NCBI GenBank assembly: GCA_963789885.1
Contig: CAWBNB010000030.1
Coordinates: 310,001 to 374,000, forward strand
Direction of reading: 5' to 3'
DNA from: DATEDA01 sp963789885
GTDB lineage: Bacteria > Pseudomonadota > Gammaproteobacteria > Burkholderiales > SG8-39
Length of the DNA: 64,000 bases
In this document: piece after piece, positions 46,789 to 55,451 of the stretch
How the letters are laid out: the number at the start of each line of letters is the position of its first letter
How positions within the stretch are numbered: position 1 is the stretch's first letter
Program-made: the position numbers and the translations under genes
Notes under the pieces: model-generated
The model's input: the letters and a program-made list of their open reading frames with translations, nothing else
Told to the model about the DNA's origin: nothing
Databases searched by the model: none

Positions 46789-47661
46789 ATGGATCCAGTG
46801 AACCTGTCCCGCCGGCGCGTGCTGGTGGCGCTCGCCGCCGGCGCAACCGTGCCCATGCTGGCGCGCGCGCAGCAGAACGCGGGGCCCTACGTCCCGACGC
46901 CGTGGAAGATCGTCGACGACATGCTGAAGCTCGCGGCCGTGCGCAAGGACGATTTCGTGATGGACCTCGGCTCGGGCGACGGGCGGCTGGTGATCACCGC
47001 CGCCGAGCGCTACGGCGCGCGCGGCGCCGGCGTCGACATCGACGCTGCGCTCGTCAAGCTCGCGAACGACAACGCGGCGAAGGCCGGCGTCGCCGATCGC
47101 GTGAAGTTCGAGCGGCGCGATCTCTTCGAGACCAACCTGAGCGAGGCGACCGTCCTCACGCTCTACCTCCTGCCGCATACCGTGACCCAGCTCGTACCGC
47201 GCATCTTCGCCGAGATGCGGCCCGGATCGAGAGTGGTGTCGCACGACTATCCGCTCGGACCGTGGCAGCCGGACCGGCATCTCCAGTTCGACGTGCCGGA
47301 GAAGGTCGAGATAAGCGGCACGACGCGTACCGTGCTCTATCTCTACATCGTCCCCGCGCGTGTCGGCGGCGCGTGGCGGCTCGAGCTCCCGGCCGCGGTG
47401 ACGAAGCAGCCGGTGCGGCTCACGTTCGAGCAGCATCCCGTGGGGACGAAAGGTTCGGCCACCCTCGGCAACCGCCAGGTCGTCCTGGACGGGGTGAAGA
47501 TCGCGGGCGAATCGGTGCGCTTCGCCATCCCGGGTCTCGCCCCGGGCGGCAAGCCGCTCGTCCTCGACGGCGTTGCCCGAGGCGATGCGATCGAGGGAAC
47601 CGTCGCGGCGCCGGGCGGCCCGGCGCCGTGGCGCGCGACCCGGATCGGCGGCAACGGATAG
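46789..47661 (+). CDS. Class I SAM-dependent methyltransferase with an apparent Tat signal peptide
   Basis: A 290-aa protein. Residues 1-28 look like a twin-arginine signal: SRRRVLVALAAGATVPMLAR followed by AQ, with the AxA-type cut site at ARA. Residues ~35-170 are a Rossmann-type methyltransferase: FVMDLGSGDGRLVITAAERY (motif I), GAGVDIDAALVKLANDNA, FERRDLFETNL and VLTLYLLPHTV. The last ~110 residues are beta-rich with no named domain. Exporting a methyltransferase is odd because S-adenosylmethionine is cytoplasmic; the leader could instead be a membrane anchor. It starts 15 nt after pncC and ends 185 nt before the Memo-AMMECR1 gene. Confidence 0.83.
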   Translation: MDPVNLSRRRVLVALAAGATVPMLARAQQNAGPYVPTPWKIVDDMLKLAAVRKDDFVMDLGSGDGRLVITAAERYGARGAGVDIDAALVKLANDNAAKAGVADRVKFERRDLFETNLSEATVLTLYLLPHTVTQLVPRIFAEMRPGSRVVSHDYPLGPWQPDRHLQFDVPEKVEISGTTRTVLYLYIVPARVGGAWRLELPAAVTKQPVRLTFEQHPVGTKGSATLGNRQVVLDGVKIAGESVRFAIPGLAPGGKPLVLDGVARGDAIEGTVAAPGGPAPWRATRIGGNG

Positions 47662-47846
47662 CTGGGCGGCGGTCGAATCTCACCCGGCGGGTGGCGTGAC
47701 CCGACGCCGCCGGGCGCGGATGTGCAGTGCGCCACTCCCTCCTCCGGCCCAACGGGAGTAAATTGCCCGCTGCTCGGCCGCGACCCTGGCCCCGCCCTTG
47801 TGCTCCGGCTCGAGAGCCGCCATATCGTGAAAATGGACTTCCCAGC

Positions 47847-49217
47847 ATGAGCCAGACGCGCGCGGCCGCCGTTGCCGGCACGTTCTATCCGGGCGAACAG
47901 ACGACGCTCGCCCGCGAACTGCTCGGGATGCTCGACGAGACCCGCGATGCGCCGCTCCTCCCCGGCTTCCCGAAGGCGCTGATCGTCCCGCACGCGGGCT
48001 ACATCTACTCCGGCCACGTCGCGGCGCACGCCTATGCGCTGCTCCGGCCCGCGATGGGCGTCGTGAAGCGCGTCGTGCTGCTCGGGCCGTGCCACCGTGT
48101 CGCGGTGCACGGGCTCGCGCTCCCGGAAGCGACCGCGTTCGAGACGCCGCTCGGGCGGGTCGAGATCGACGAGGCGGCCGTGGCCGAGCTGAAGGGTCTG
48201 CCGCAGGTCTCGGTGAATGCGGCGACGCACGCGCACGAGCACTCGCTCGAGGTGCAGGTGCCGTTTCTCCAGCAGGTGCTGAAGGGCTTCAAGCTGGTGC
48301 CGCTCGTGGTCGGCCAGGCGACGCGCGAGCAGGTGGCCGGGGTCCTCGACCGGTTGTGGGGCGGCCCGGAGACGCTGATCGTGATCAGCTCCGACCTCTC
48401 GCACTATCACCCCTACGAGACGGCGCGTGCGATCGACCGCAAGACCGTCCAGGGGATCATGGGCTTTCGGACCGACATCGACCATGCCCAGGCGTGCGGC
48501 GCGACGCCGATGACCGGATTCCTGGAAACCGCGAAGCGCCGCGGGATGACCCCCGAGCTCCTCGACGCGCGGAACTCCGGCGACACCGCCGGCGGGCGCG
48601 ATCGCGTCGTCGGCTACGCGTCGTTCGCGTTCTGGGACCAGCGCGCCGGGTACGAGGAGGAGCACGGTCGGACGCTCCTCGGTCTCGCGCGGACGAGCGT
48701 GGCGAGCGCGCTCAAGCTCGCGTCCGGGCCGACGATCCCGGACGCCCCGTGGCTCAAGGAGCGCCGCGCGACCTTCGTGACGCTGCTGCAGGAGGCGAAG
48801 CTTCGCGGCTGCATCGGTAGCCTGCAGCCGACCCGCGCCCTCGGCGAGGACGTCGTGGCGAACGCGGCTGCGGCCGCGCTCGCCGACCGGCGGTTCTCGC
48901 CGCTCGGGCGCGACGACCTCGACCGGGTGGAGATGGAGGTATCGCTCCTCTCGGTGCCGACCGCGGTGCTGTTCGGGGACGACCGCGAGCTCGTCGCCAC
49001 GCTCCGCCCCGGCGTCGACGGCGTGATCCTCGCGAGCGGCGACCGGCGTGGCACCTATCTGCCGCAGGTGTGGGAGCAGCTCCCGGACCCCCGGGAGTTT
49101 CTCGCGAGCCTCATGCAGAAGGCCGGGATTCCGGCCGACACCCGCCTGACCCGCTGCCAGGTGTGGCGGTACCAGGTGCGCAAGTGGAAGGAATCCGAGC
49201 TGAAGGCGCCGCAATAA
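47847..49217 (+). CDS. AmmeMemoRadiSam system protein: fused Memo (B) and AMMECR1 (A) domains
   Basis: A 456-aa fusion. Residues 1-~265 are the Memo domain, a metal-binding dioxygenase-like fold: VAGTFYPGEQTTLARELLGM, VPHAGYIYSGHVAAHAYALL (His), LLGPCHRVAVHG (His), ISSDLSHYHPYETA (Asp/His) and HAQACGATPMTGFLETAKRR (Cys), matching the metal ligands of human MEMO1. Residues ~280-456 are AMMECR1: LLQEAKLRGCIGSLQPTRAL, FSPLGRDDLDRVEMEVSLLS and WRYQVRKW. The combination with the next gene defines the AmmeMemoRadiSam system, whose biochemical role I cannot state. The ATG gives the standard start; the stop overlaps the radical SAM gene (TAATG). Confidence 0.93.
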   Translation: MSQTRAAAVAGTFYPGEQTTLARELLGMLDETRDAPLLPGFPKALIVPHAGYIYSGHVAAHAYALLRPAMGVVKRVVLLGPCHRVAVHGLALPEATAFETPLGRVEIDEAAVAELKGLPQVSVNAATHAHEHSLEVQVPFLQQVLKGFKLVPLVVGQATREQVAGVLDRLWGGPETLIVISSDLSHYHPYETARAIDRKTVQGIMGFRTDIDHAQACGATPMTGFLETAKRRGMTPELLDARNSGDTAGGRDRVVGYASFAFWDQRAGYEEEHGRTLLGLARTSVASALKLASGPTIPDAPWLKERRATFVTLLQEAKLRGCIGSLQPTRALGEDVVANAAAAALADRRFSPLGRDDLDRVEMEVSLLSVPTAVLFGDDRELVATLRPGVDGVILASGDRRGTYLPQVWEQLPDPREFLASLMQKAGIPADTRLTRCQVWRYQVRKWKESELKAPQ

Positions 49218-50311
49218 TGGGCGGCATCGCCGAGAGCAAATACCTCGGCCGCTGGTGGCACCGGCTCGACGACGGCCGCATCCAGTGCGACCTCTGCCCG
49301 CGCGACTGCCGGCTGCACGAAGGCCAGCGCGGCGCCTGCTTCGTCCGGATGCGCGAAGGCGACCGGATGATCCTGACCACCTACGGCCGGTCGTCCGGGT
49401 TCTGCGTGGACCCGGTCGAGAAGAAGCCGCTGAACCACTTCTATCCCGGGTCGAGCATTCTCTCGTTCGGCACCGCGGGCTGCAACCTCGCGTGCAAGTT
49501 CTGCCAGAACCACGACATCTCGAAGTCGCGCGAGATGGACACCCTCGCCGACCAGGCGAGCCCGGAGACGATCGCGCGCGCCGCGGTCGAGCTCGGATGC
49601 AAGTCGGTCGCGTTCACCTACAACGACCCGGTGATCTTCGCCGAGTACGCGATGGATGTCGCCGACGCGTGCCACGCCCAGGGCGTGCAGACGGTGGCGG
49701 TGACCGCGGGCTACATCTCGCCCGGCGCGCGCGAGGAGTTCTACGCCAAGATGGACGCGGCGAACGTCGACCTGAAGGCGTTCACCGACGAGTTCTACTT
49801 CAAGCTGTGCGGGGCGCACCTGCAGCCGGTGCTCGACACGCTCGTGTATCTGAAGCACGAGACGAGCGTCTGGTTCGAGATCACGACGCTACTCATCCCG
49901 GGCAGGAACGACTCGCCCGCAGAGATCGAGGCCGAGTGCAAGTGGATCCGGAAGGAGCTCGGTCCCGACGTGCCGGTGCACTTCACCGCGTTCCACCCCG
50001 ACTACAAGATGACCGACCTCGCGCGCACGCCGCCCGAGACGCTCACGCGCGCGCGCGCGATCGCGCTGCGCGAGGGGCTGCACTACGTCTACACCGGGAA
50101 CGTGCACGACACCGAGGGCGGGACCACCTTCTGCCCCGGCTGCGGGAACGCGGTGATCGTGCGCGACTGGCATCGCATCCTCAACTACCGCGTCACGCCG
50201 GAGGGCCGCTGCCAGGAGTGCGGCGGCGCGCTCGCCGGGCGGTTCGAGGCCTTCAAGACCCCGTTCGGGCAGCGGCGCGTTCCGGTGCGGCTCGCGAACT
50301 TCCACGCCTGA
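49217..50311 (+). CDS. amrS: AmmeMemoRadiSam system radical SAM enzyme
   Basis: A 364-aa radical SAM protein. The cluster motif is AGCNLACKFCQNHDISKSRE (CxxxCxxC, near residue 90). It also has an N-terminal cysteine set (CDLCPRDCRLHEGQRGACF, near residue 25) and a C-terminal zinc-ribbon-like part (FCPGCGNAVIVRDWH and GRCQECGGALAGRFE). VAFTYNDPVIFAEY, KAFTDEFY and HFTAFHPDYKMTD are family blocks. It resembles pyruvate-formate-lyase-activase-type enzymes. It overlaps the Memo-AMMECR1 gene by 1 nt (TAATG) and should be made with it. Confidence 0.93.
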   Translation: MGGIAESKYLGRWWHRLDDGRIQCDLCPRDCRLHEGQRGACFVRMREGDRMILTTYGRSSGFCVDPVEKKPLNHFYPGSSILSFGTAGCNLACKFCQNHDISKSREMDTLADQASPETIARAAVELGCKSVAFTYNDPVIFAEYAMDVADACHAQGVQTVAVTAGYISPGAREEFYAKMDAANVDLKAFTDEFYFKLCGAHLQPVLDTLVYLKHETSVWFEITTLLIPGRNDSPAEIEAECKWIRKELGPDVPVHFTAFHPDYKMTDLARTPPETLTRARAIALREGLHYVYTGNVHDTEGGTTFCPGCGNAVIVRDWHRILNYRVTPEGRCQECGGALAGRFEAFKTPFGQRRVPVRLANFHA

Positions 50312-50333
50312 TCGGCTTCGACCGCTGCACCAC

Positions 50334-50350
50334 GGGGAATTTTGTTCCCC
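50334..50350. other. Small hairpin between convergent genes
   Basis: GGGGAA (50334-50339) and TTCCCC (50345-50350) around TTTTG. It lies between the convergent stops of the radical SAM and ORF6N genes. There is no T-run on either strand, so it is at best a weak bidirectional terminator. Confidence 0.35.
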
Positions 50351-50363
50351 TGGCCACGCCGTC

Positions 50364-50933
50364 TCAGACGAACCCGATCTTCCGCCTCGGCACCGGCGGC
50401 GGCGCGGCCGTGAGCTGGCGAATGGTCCGCACGATTTCGACGATTGCGTCATCGTGATCGTCGAGCCGTTTTTCCAGCTCATCGAGCTTCTTCGCGAGCT
50501 GCTCATTGGCCGCGACCAGTCCACGCAGCCGCACGAATGCGCGTACGACGAAGCGGCTCATCTCGACCGCGCGCGGAGTATTTAGGACCGTCGCGGCCAT
50601 GAGCGCGCCATGCTCGGTGAAGGCGTGGGGTGTGTAGCGCCTGCCGCCCCGTCCGGATCGAATGTTTGAGATCACAGATTGTGATCTCAAAGCCGCAACC
50701 TGATGATTCGTCAGCTGAAACATGAAATCCGGGGGGAAGCGATCGAGATTGCGCTTGATCGCCTGTACGAGGACGCGCGTCGGTACGCCATAGAGCCTCG
50801 CCAGGTCGGCATCGAGCATCACCTTGCGGCCTCGGACGACGAGGATGGCCTCGACGATCCGCTCGGCGGGCGCCGCAGCCTTTGCCTCGGTGGCGTGACT
50901 CACGTTCTTCGCAGGTTCGGTAAGGCTGGACAT
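50364..50933 (-). CDS. ORF6N domain-containing DNA-binding protein
   Basis: A 189-aa protein with an ORF6N domain at about residues 22-110: RIVEAILVVRGRKVMLDADL, ARLYGVPTRVLVQAIKRNLD, RFPPDFMFQLT, RRYTPHAFTEHGALMAATVL. The C-terminus is a helical, probably coiled-coil region (LVAANEQLAKKLDELEKRLD) with a proline-rich basic tail. ORF6N proteins are typical of phages and other mobile DNA and also occur as lone chromosomal genes. I chose MSSLTEP as start; the frame is open further upstream. It interrupts the forward-strand gene run and contains a perfect 12-bp inverted repeat. Confidence 0.88.
   Translation of the reverse strand: MSSLTEPAKNVSHATEAKAAAPAERIVEAILVVRGRKVMLDADLARLYGVPTRVLVQAIKRNLDRFPPDFMFQLTNHQVAALRSQSVISNIRSGRGGRRYTPHAFTEHGALMAATVLNTPRAVEMSRFVVRAFVRLRGLVAANEQLAKKLDELEKRLDDHDDAIVEIVRTIRQLTAAPPPVPRRKIGFV
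50665..50691. repeat. Perfect 12-bp inverted repeat inside the ORF6N gene
   Basis: TTTGAGATCACA (50665-50676) and TGTGATCTCAAA (50680-50691) are exact reverse complements separated by GAT. It is AT-richer than its surroundings and lies in codons for LRSQSVISN of the ORF6N protein. Confidence 0.8.
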
Positions 50934-51054
50934 GTGCACGGACAATACCGTGCCGACTGGCTCGCTCGGTGAGCCTTCCTCCGTCGCCTGAGCGCGCGGC
51001 CGCAGCGCGGTATCCCTTACACTCCCACCGGTAGCGGGAGAAAGGACCGTAGGT

Positions 51055-52035
51055 TTGCGACGCATCCTGGTCACCGGCGGCGCCGGGTTCATCGGCTCGC
51101 ACCTGTGCGAGCGCCTGCTCGCGCAAGGGCACGACGTGCTCTGCGTCGACAACTTCTACACCGGCGGCAAGCACAACATCCGCCCGCTGCTCGACCAGCC
51201 GTACTTCGAGCTCGCGCGGCACGACGTCACCTTCCCGCTCTACGTCGAGGTCGACGAGATCTACAACCTCGCCTGCCCGGCGGCGCCGATCCACTATCAG
51301 TTCGACCCGGTCCAGACCACGAAGACCTCGGTGCACGGCGCGATCAACATGCTCGGCCTCGCCAAGCGCCTGCGCGTGCCGATCCTGCAGGCCTCGACGA
51401 GCGAAGTGTACGGCGACCCCGAGGTGCACCCGCAGACCGAGGACTACTGGGGCCGCGTGAACCCGATCGGCGTGCGCTCGTGCTACGACGAGGGTAAGCG
51501 CTGCGCCGAGACGCTGTTCTTCGACTACCGCCGCCAGCACCGCCTGTCGATCAAGGTGGCGCGGATCTTCAACACCTACGGCCCGCGGATGCACGTCCAC
51601 GACGGCCGCGTGGTCTCCAACTTCATCGTGCAGGCGCTGCGCGGTGAGCCGATCACGATTTACGGCGACGGCAGCCAGACGCGCTCGTTCTGCTACGTCG
51701 ACGATCTGATCGATGCGCTCGTGCGCCTGATGGGAACGCCCGACGAGGTGACCGGCCCGATCAACCTGGGCAACCCGGCCGAGCTGACGGTGAAGGCGCT
51801 CGCCGAGCGCGTGGTCGCGCTCACCGGCTCGCGCTCGCGGATCGAGTACCGTCCTCTGCCCGAGGACGACCCGAAGCAGCGTCAGCCGGACATCGCGCTC
51901 GCCCGCTCGACCCTCGGCTGGGAACCTACCACCCTGCTCGAGGAGGGCCTCGCGAAGACGGTCGCGTACTTCGACCGCCTCCTCAAGAGCGGCGAGGCGA
52001 CGCCGGATCTCTCCCGGCGCCTCGCCGCCGGTTGA
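51055..52035 (+). CDS. UDP-glucuronate decarboxylase (UDP-xylose synthase)
   Basis: A 326-aa short-chain dehydrogenase-type enzyme that makes UDP-xylose from UDP-glucuronate. The NAD loop is LVTGGAGFIGSHLCERLLA at residues 5-23. EIYNLACPAAPIHYQFDPVQ, QASTSEVYGDPEVHPQTEDY, GRVNPIGVRSCYDEGKRCAE (with the YxxxK pair) and GDGSQTRSFCYVDDLIDAL are diagnostic of the UXS branch rather than RmlB or GalE. The start is TTG; it is the only codon that gives the MRRILVTGG N-terminus. It opens a three-gene run with galE-type and glycosyltransferase genes. Confidence 0.93.
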   Translation: MRRILVTGGAGFIGSHLCERLLAQGHDVLCVDNFYTGGKHNIRPLLDQPYFELARHDVTFPLYVEVDEIYNLACPAAPIHYQFDPVQTTKTSVHGAINMLGLAKRLRVPILQASTSEVYGDPEVHPQTEDYWGRVNPIGVRSCYDEGKRCAETLFFDYRRQHRLSIKVARIFNTYGPRMHVHDGRVVSNFIVQALRGEPITIYGDGSQTRSFCYVDDLIDALVRLMGTPDEVTGPINLGNPAELTVKALAERVVALTGSRSRIEYRPLPEDDPKQRQPDIALARSTLGWEPTTLLEEGLAKTVAYFDRLLKSGEATPDLSRRLAAG

Positions 52036-52039
52036 GGCG

Positions 52040-53014
52040 ATGCCGGCGATTCTCGTGACCGGCGGCGCCGGCTATGTCGGCAGCCACGCCTGCAAAGCGC
52101 TCGCGGCGGCGGGCTACACCCCGGTCGTGTACGACAACCTCGGCCGCGGCCATCGGGAGCTGGTCCGCTGGGGCCCGCTCGAGGTCGGCGACCTCGCCGA
52201 CGGCGCGCGCCTCGGCGAGGTGTTCGCGCGGCATCGCCCGGAAGCGGTGATGCACTTCGCGGCGTTCGCCTATGTCGGCGAGTCGGTGCAGGACCCGGCG
52301 CTCTACTACCGCAACAACGTGGGCGGGACGCTGGAGCTGGTCGAGGCGATGCGCCGCGCCCGCGTCGATACGCTCGTGTTCTCGAGCACCTGCTCGACCT
52401 ACGGCGTGCCCGAGCGGATGCCGATCACCGAGGACACGCCGCAGCGGCCGATCAATCCGTACGGTGCCACGAAGCTCGCGATCGAGCGCATGCTCGCCGA
52501 CTACGCGGCCGCCTACGGACTCCGCTCGGTGAGCCTGCGTTACTTCAACGCCGCCGGGTGCGACCCGGACGGCGAGGCAGGCGAGGTTCACGATCCGGAG
52601 ACGCACCTCATCCCGCGCGTGCTCATGGCAGCGACCGGCGAGCTTCCGCACGTCGACATCTTCGGCACCGACTACCCGACGCCCGACGGCACGTGCCTGC
52701 GCGACTACGTCCACGTCGCGGACCTCGGCCGCGGCCACGTGCAGGCGCTCGATTACCTCAAGCGAGGCGGGGCGACGACCGCAGTGAACCTGGGCACCGG
52801 GCGCGCGTTCTCGGTCCGCGAGGTGATCGCGGCGGCCGGCGAAGCCACCGGCCGCCGCATTCCGGTGCGCGAGGCGCCAAGGCGGCCGGGCGATCCGCCG
52901 GTGCTGGTCGCCGACCCCGCCCGCGCCCGCGCGCTCCTCGGATTCGCGCCGCGGTTCACCGCGCTCGCGCCGATCGTCGCGACCGCCTGGCGGTGGCACT
53001 CCCGGCCGCGATGA
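52040..53014 (+). CDS. galE: UDP-glucose/UDP-xylose 4-epimerase (GalE family)
   Basis: A 324-aa nucleotide-sugar epimerase. NAD loop ILVTGGAGYVGSHACKALAA at the N-terminus, MHFAAFAYVGESVQDPALYY, SSTCSTYGVPERMPI (catalytic Ser) and INPYGATKLAIERMLADYA (YxxxK), then LRYFNAAGCDPDGE and DGTCLRDYVHVADLGRGH. The last block is typical of GalE. Being 4 nt after UDP-xylose synthase suggests it may act on UDP-xylose to make UDP-arabinose, as uxe genes do beside uxs in rhizobia. Substrate choice cannot be settled here. Confidence 0.9.
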   Translation: MPAILVTGGAGYVGSHACKALAAAGYTPVVYDNLGRGHRELVRWGPLEVGDLADGARLGEVFARHRPEAVMHFAAFAYVGESVQDPALYYRNNVGGTLELVEAMRRARVDTLVFSSTCSTYGVPERMPITEDTPQRPINPYGATKLAIERMLADYAAAYGLRSVSLRYFNAAGCDPDGEAGEVHDPETHLIPRVLMAATGELPHVDIFGTDYPTPDGTCLRDYVHVADLGRGHVQALDYLKRGGATTAVNLGTGRAFSVREVIAAAGEATGRRIPVREAPRRPGDPPVLVADPARARALLGFAPRFTALAPIVATAWRWHSRPR

Positions 53015-54030
53015 CCGCGCGCAAGGTCCTGCTGTCGGTCGTCGTCCCCTGCTTCAACGAGGAGGCGGTGATCGGCCTCACCCACCGGCACCTCGTCGAG
53101 GCGCTTGGAGCGGACCCGGCGTTCGACCTCGAGATCGTCTACGTGAACGACGGCAGCCTCGACCGCACCGAGGCGTTGCTGTTCGAGCTGGCCGACCGCG
53201 ACCCGCGCGTCAAGGTGGTGTCGTTCACGCGCAACTTCGGCCACCAGCCGGCGGTATCCGCGGGCCTGCAGTACGCGAGCGGGGACGCGGTGGCAGTGAT
53301 CGACGCCGACCTCCAGGATCCGCCCGAAGTCATCCTGCGCCTGGTCGAGAAGTGGCGCGAAGGCTACGACGTCGTGAATGCGCTGCGCGAGAAGCGCAAG
53401 GAGGGCGTCGGCAAGCGGCTCGCGTATGCGCTCTTCTACAAGCTCTACCGCCGGCTCGCCAGCATCGACGTGCCGCTCGACAGCGGCGACTTCGCCCTGA
53501 TGGACCGGCGCGTGGTCGACGTCATGAACTCGCTGCCGGAGAAGAACCGGTTCGTGCGTGGCCTGCGGTCGTGGGCCGGTTTCCGGCAGACCGGGGTCGC
53601 CTACGAGCGCGCCTCGCGCGCCGCCGGCGAGACCAAGTACAGCTTCCGGAAGCTGCTGCGGCTCGCCTTCGACGGCATCGTCAACTTCTCCACCGCGCCG
53701 CTCAGCTTCATCTTCGGGCTCGGCATCGCGACCGCGGCGATCGCGATGTGCGCGGCAGCCGGCTACCTCGTCGCGCGGATCTTCGAGATCCCGATCTTCG
53801 GCTACACCCCGGGCGAGGCGCCCGGCTTCACCACGCTGATCCTCACGATCCTCTTCTTCAGCGGCGTCCAGCTCATCTCGATCGGGATCCTGGGCGAGTA
53901 CCTGGGCCGGATCTACCAGGAGACCAAGATGCGGCCGACGTTCGTGGTGAAGGAGGTGCGCGGCGGCCGGGAGGCGCCGGCTGCGGCCCAGGCGGCCCGG
54001 GCGGTGGAGCGGCCCGCCAGAGCGGTTTGA
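53011..54030 (+). CDS. Glycosyltransferase family 2 with C-terminal membrane helices (GtrB/ArnC-like)
   Basis: A 339-aa enzyme that probably loads a sugar on undecaprenyl phosphate. The GT-A domain has LSVVVPCFNEEAVIGLTHRH, VNDGSLDRTEALL, FTRNFGHQPAVSAGLQYASG and the DxD region AVIDADLQDPPEVIL. LDSGDFALMDRRVVDVMNSL and YERASRAAGETKYSFRKLLR follow. Two transmembrane helices lie at about residues 233-255 and 270-300. This layout is that of GtrB, ArnC and DPM-like enzymes. It overlaps galE by 4 nt (ATGA). Confidence 0.91.
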   Translation: MTARKVLLSVVVPCFNEEAVIGLTHRHLVEALGADPAFDLEIVYVNDGSLDRTEALLFELADRDPRVKVVSFTRNFGHQPAVSAGLQYASGDAVAVIDADLQDPPEVILRLVEKWREGYDVVNALREKRKEGVGKRLAYALFYKLYRRLASIDVPLDSGDFALMDRRVVDVMNSLPEKNRFVRGLRSWAGFRQTGVAYERASRAAGETKYSFRKLLRLAFDGIVNFSTAPLSFIFGLGIATAAIAMCAAAGYLVARIFEIPIFGYTPGEAPGFTTLILTILFFSGVQLISIGILGEYLGRIYQETKMRPTFVVKEVRGGREAPAAAQAARAVERPARAV

Positions 54031-54081
54031 CGCGCCGCTCGCCGGCGCCTGGCCCGACGGGGGCTGTAAAAAAACCCTCTC

Positions 54082-54103
54082 CTGAACGTAGATCCAGTAT
54101 ACT
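54082..54103 (+). promoter_or_regulatory. recA: Possible LexA box overlapping a -10 box upstream of recA
   Basis: CTG-N10-CAG (54082-54097) matches the core of the proteobacterial LexA site, and its right half runs into TATACT (54098-54103), a good -10 hexamer. CCAGTATACTGG (54094-54105) is itself a perfect palindrome. The central bases are not the AT-rich ones of strong SOS boxes. A start here would give a recA leader of about 210 nt. Confidence 0.4.
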
Positions 54104-54140
54104 GGGCCTCGTGACTCCGTTCCTGTCCGGGCTCTTGCCT

Positions 54141-54171
54141 CGCGCTGGACCGCGAGGGTAGTCCGATGAGC
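54141..54171 (+). repeat. Partial copy of the interspersed repeat upstream of recA
   Basis: GGACCGCGAGGGTAGTCCG followed by ATGAGC matches GGACGCGCGAGGTTAGTCCG followed by CTGAGC of the recX copy. Only this 3' part of the repeat is recognisable here; the upstream half is diverged or absent. Confidence 0.5.
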
Positions 54172-54297
54172 CTGCCCGTGGCGGCCGTACGGTCGTCCGC
54201 GCGACCCGCGATGTTCGCGCCGTCCGGGGTGGCTCGCGCCGTGAGCCACCCGCTCCCGCACAATCCGGATCGATGCAGCCCGATTCCACCGCGCTGA
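54166..54297 (+). CDS. Possible 43-codon leader ORF upstream of recA
   Basis: An ATG that is part of the interspersed-repeat remnant opens a 43-codon frame beginning MSLPVAAVRSSARPAMFAPS and ending PIPPR, 28 nt before the recA ATG. GCGAGGG lies at a workable Shine-Dalgarno distance. Otherwise the 295-nt gap between the glycosyltransferase and recA holds no gene. In such GC-rich DNA an open frame this short is weak evidence. Confidence 0.25.
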   Translation: MSLPVAAVRSSARPAMFAPSGVARAVSHPLPHNPDRCSPIPPR

Positions 54298-54325
54298 GCC
54301 GCCGAACCTTTATGGGAGAATAGCC

Positions 54326-55378
<1,053 letters not shown>

Positions 55379-55382
55379 CCGC

Positions 55383-55451
55383 GTGAGACCGGCCGGGCCG
55401 CCCCGAGGGCGAACCCCGAGCGCGGGACGCGCGAGGTTAGTCCGCTGAGCG
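55383..55451 (+). repeat. Interspersed repeat, copy 2 (recA/recX junction)
   Basis: A 69-nt segment from GTGAGACCGGCCGGGCCG through GAGGGCGAACCCCGAGCGC to GAGGTTAGTCCGCTGAGCG. It matches the 67-nt copy at the murB/ddl junction nearly throughout, with an extra A after GTGAG and differences around the centre. Confidence 0.7.

Noticed and set aside
54050..54076. Terminator after the glycosyltransferase gene
   Set aside because: There is an A-run, not a T-run, on the coding strand, and the stem is only about four base pairs.
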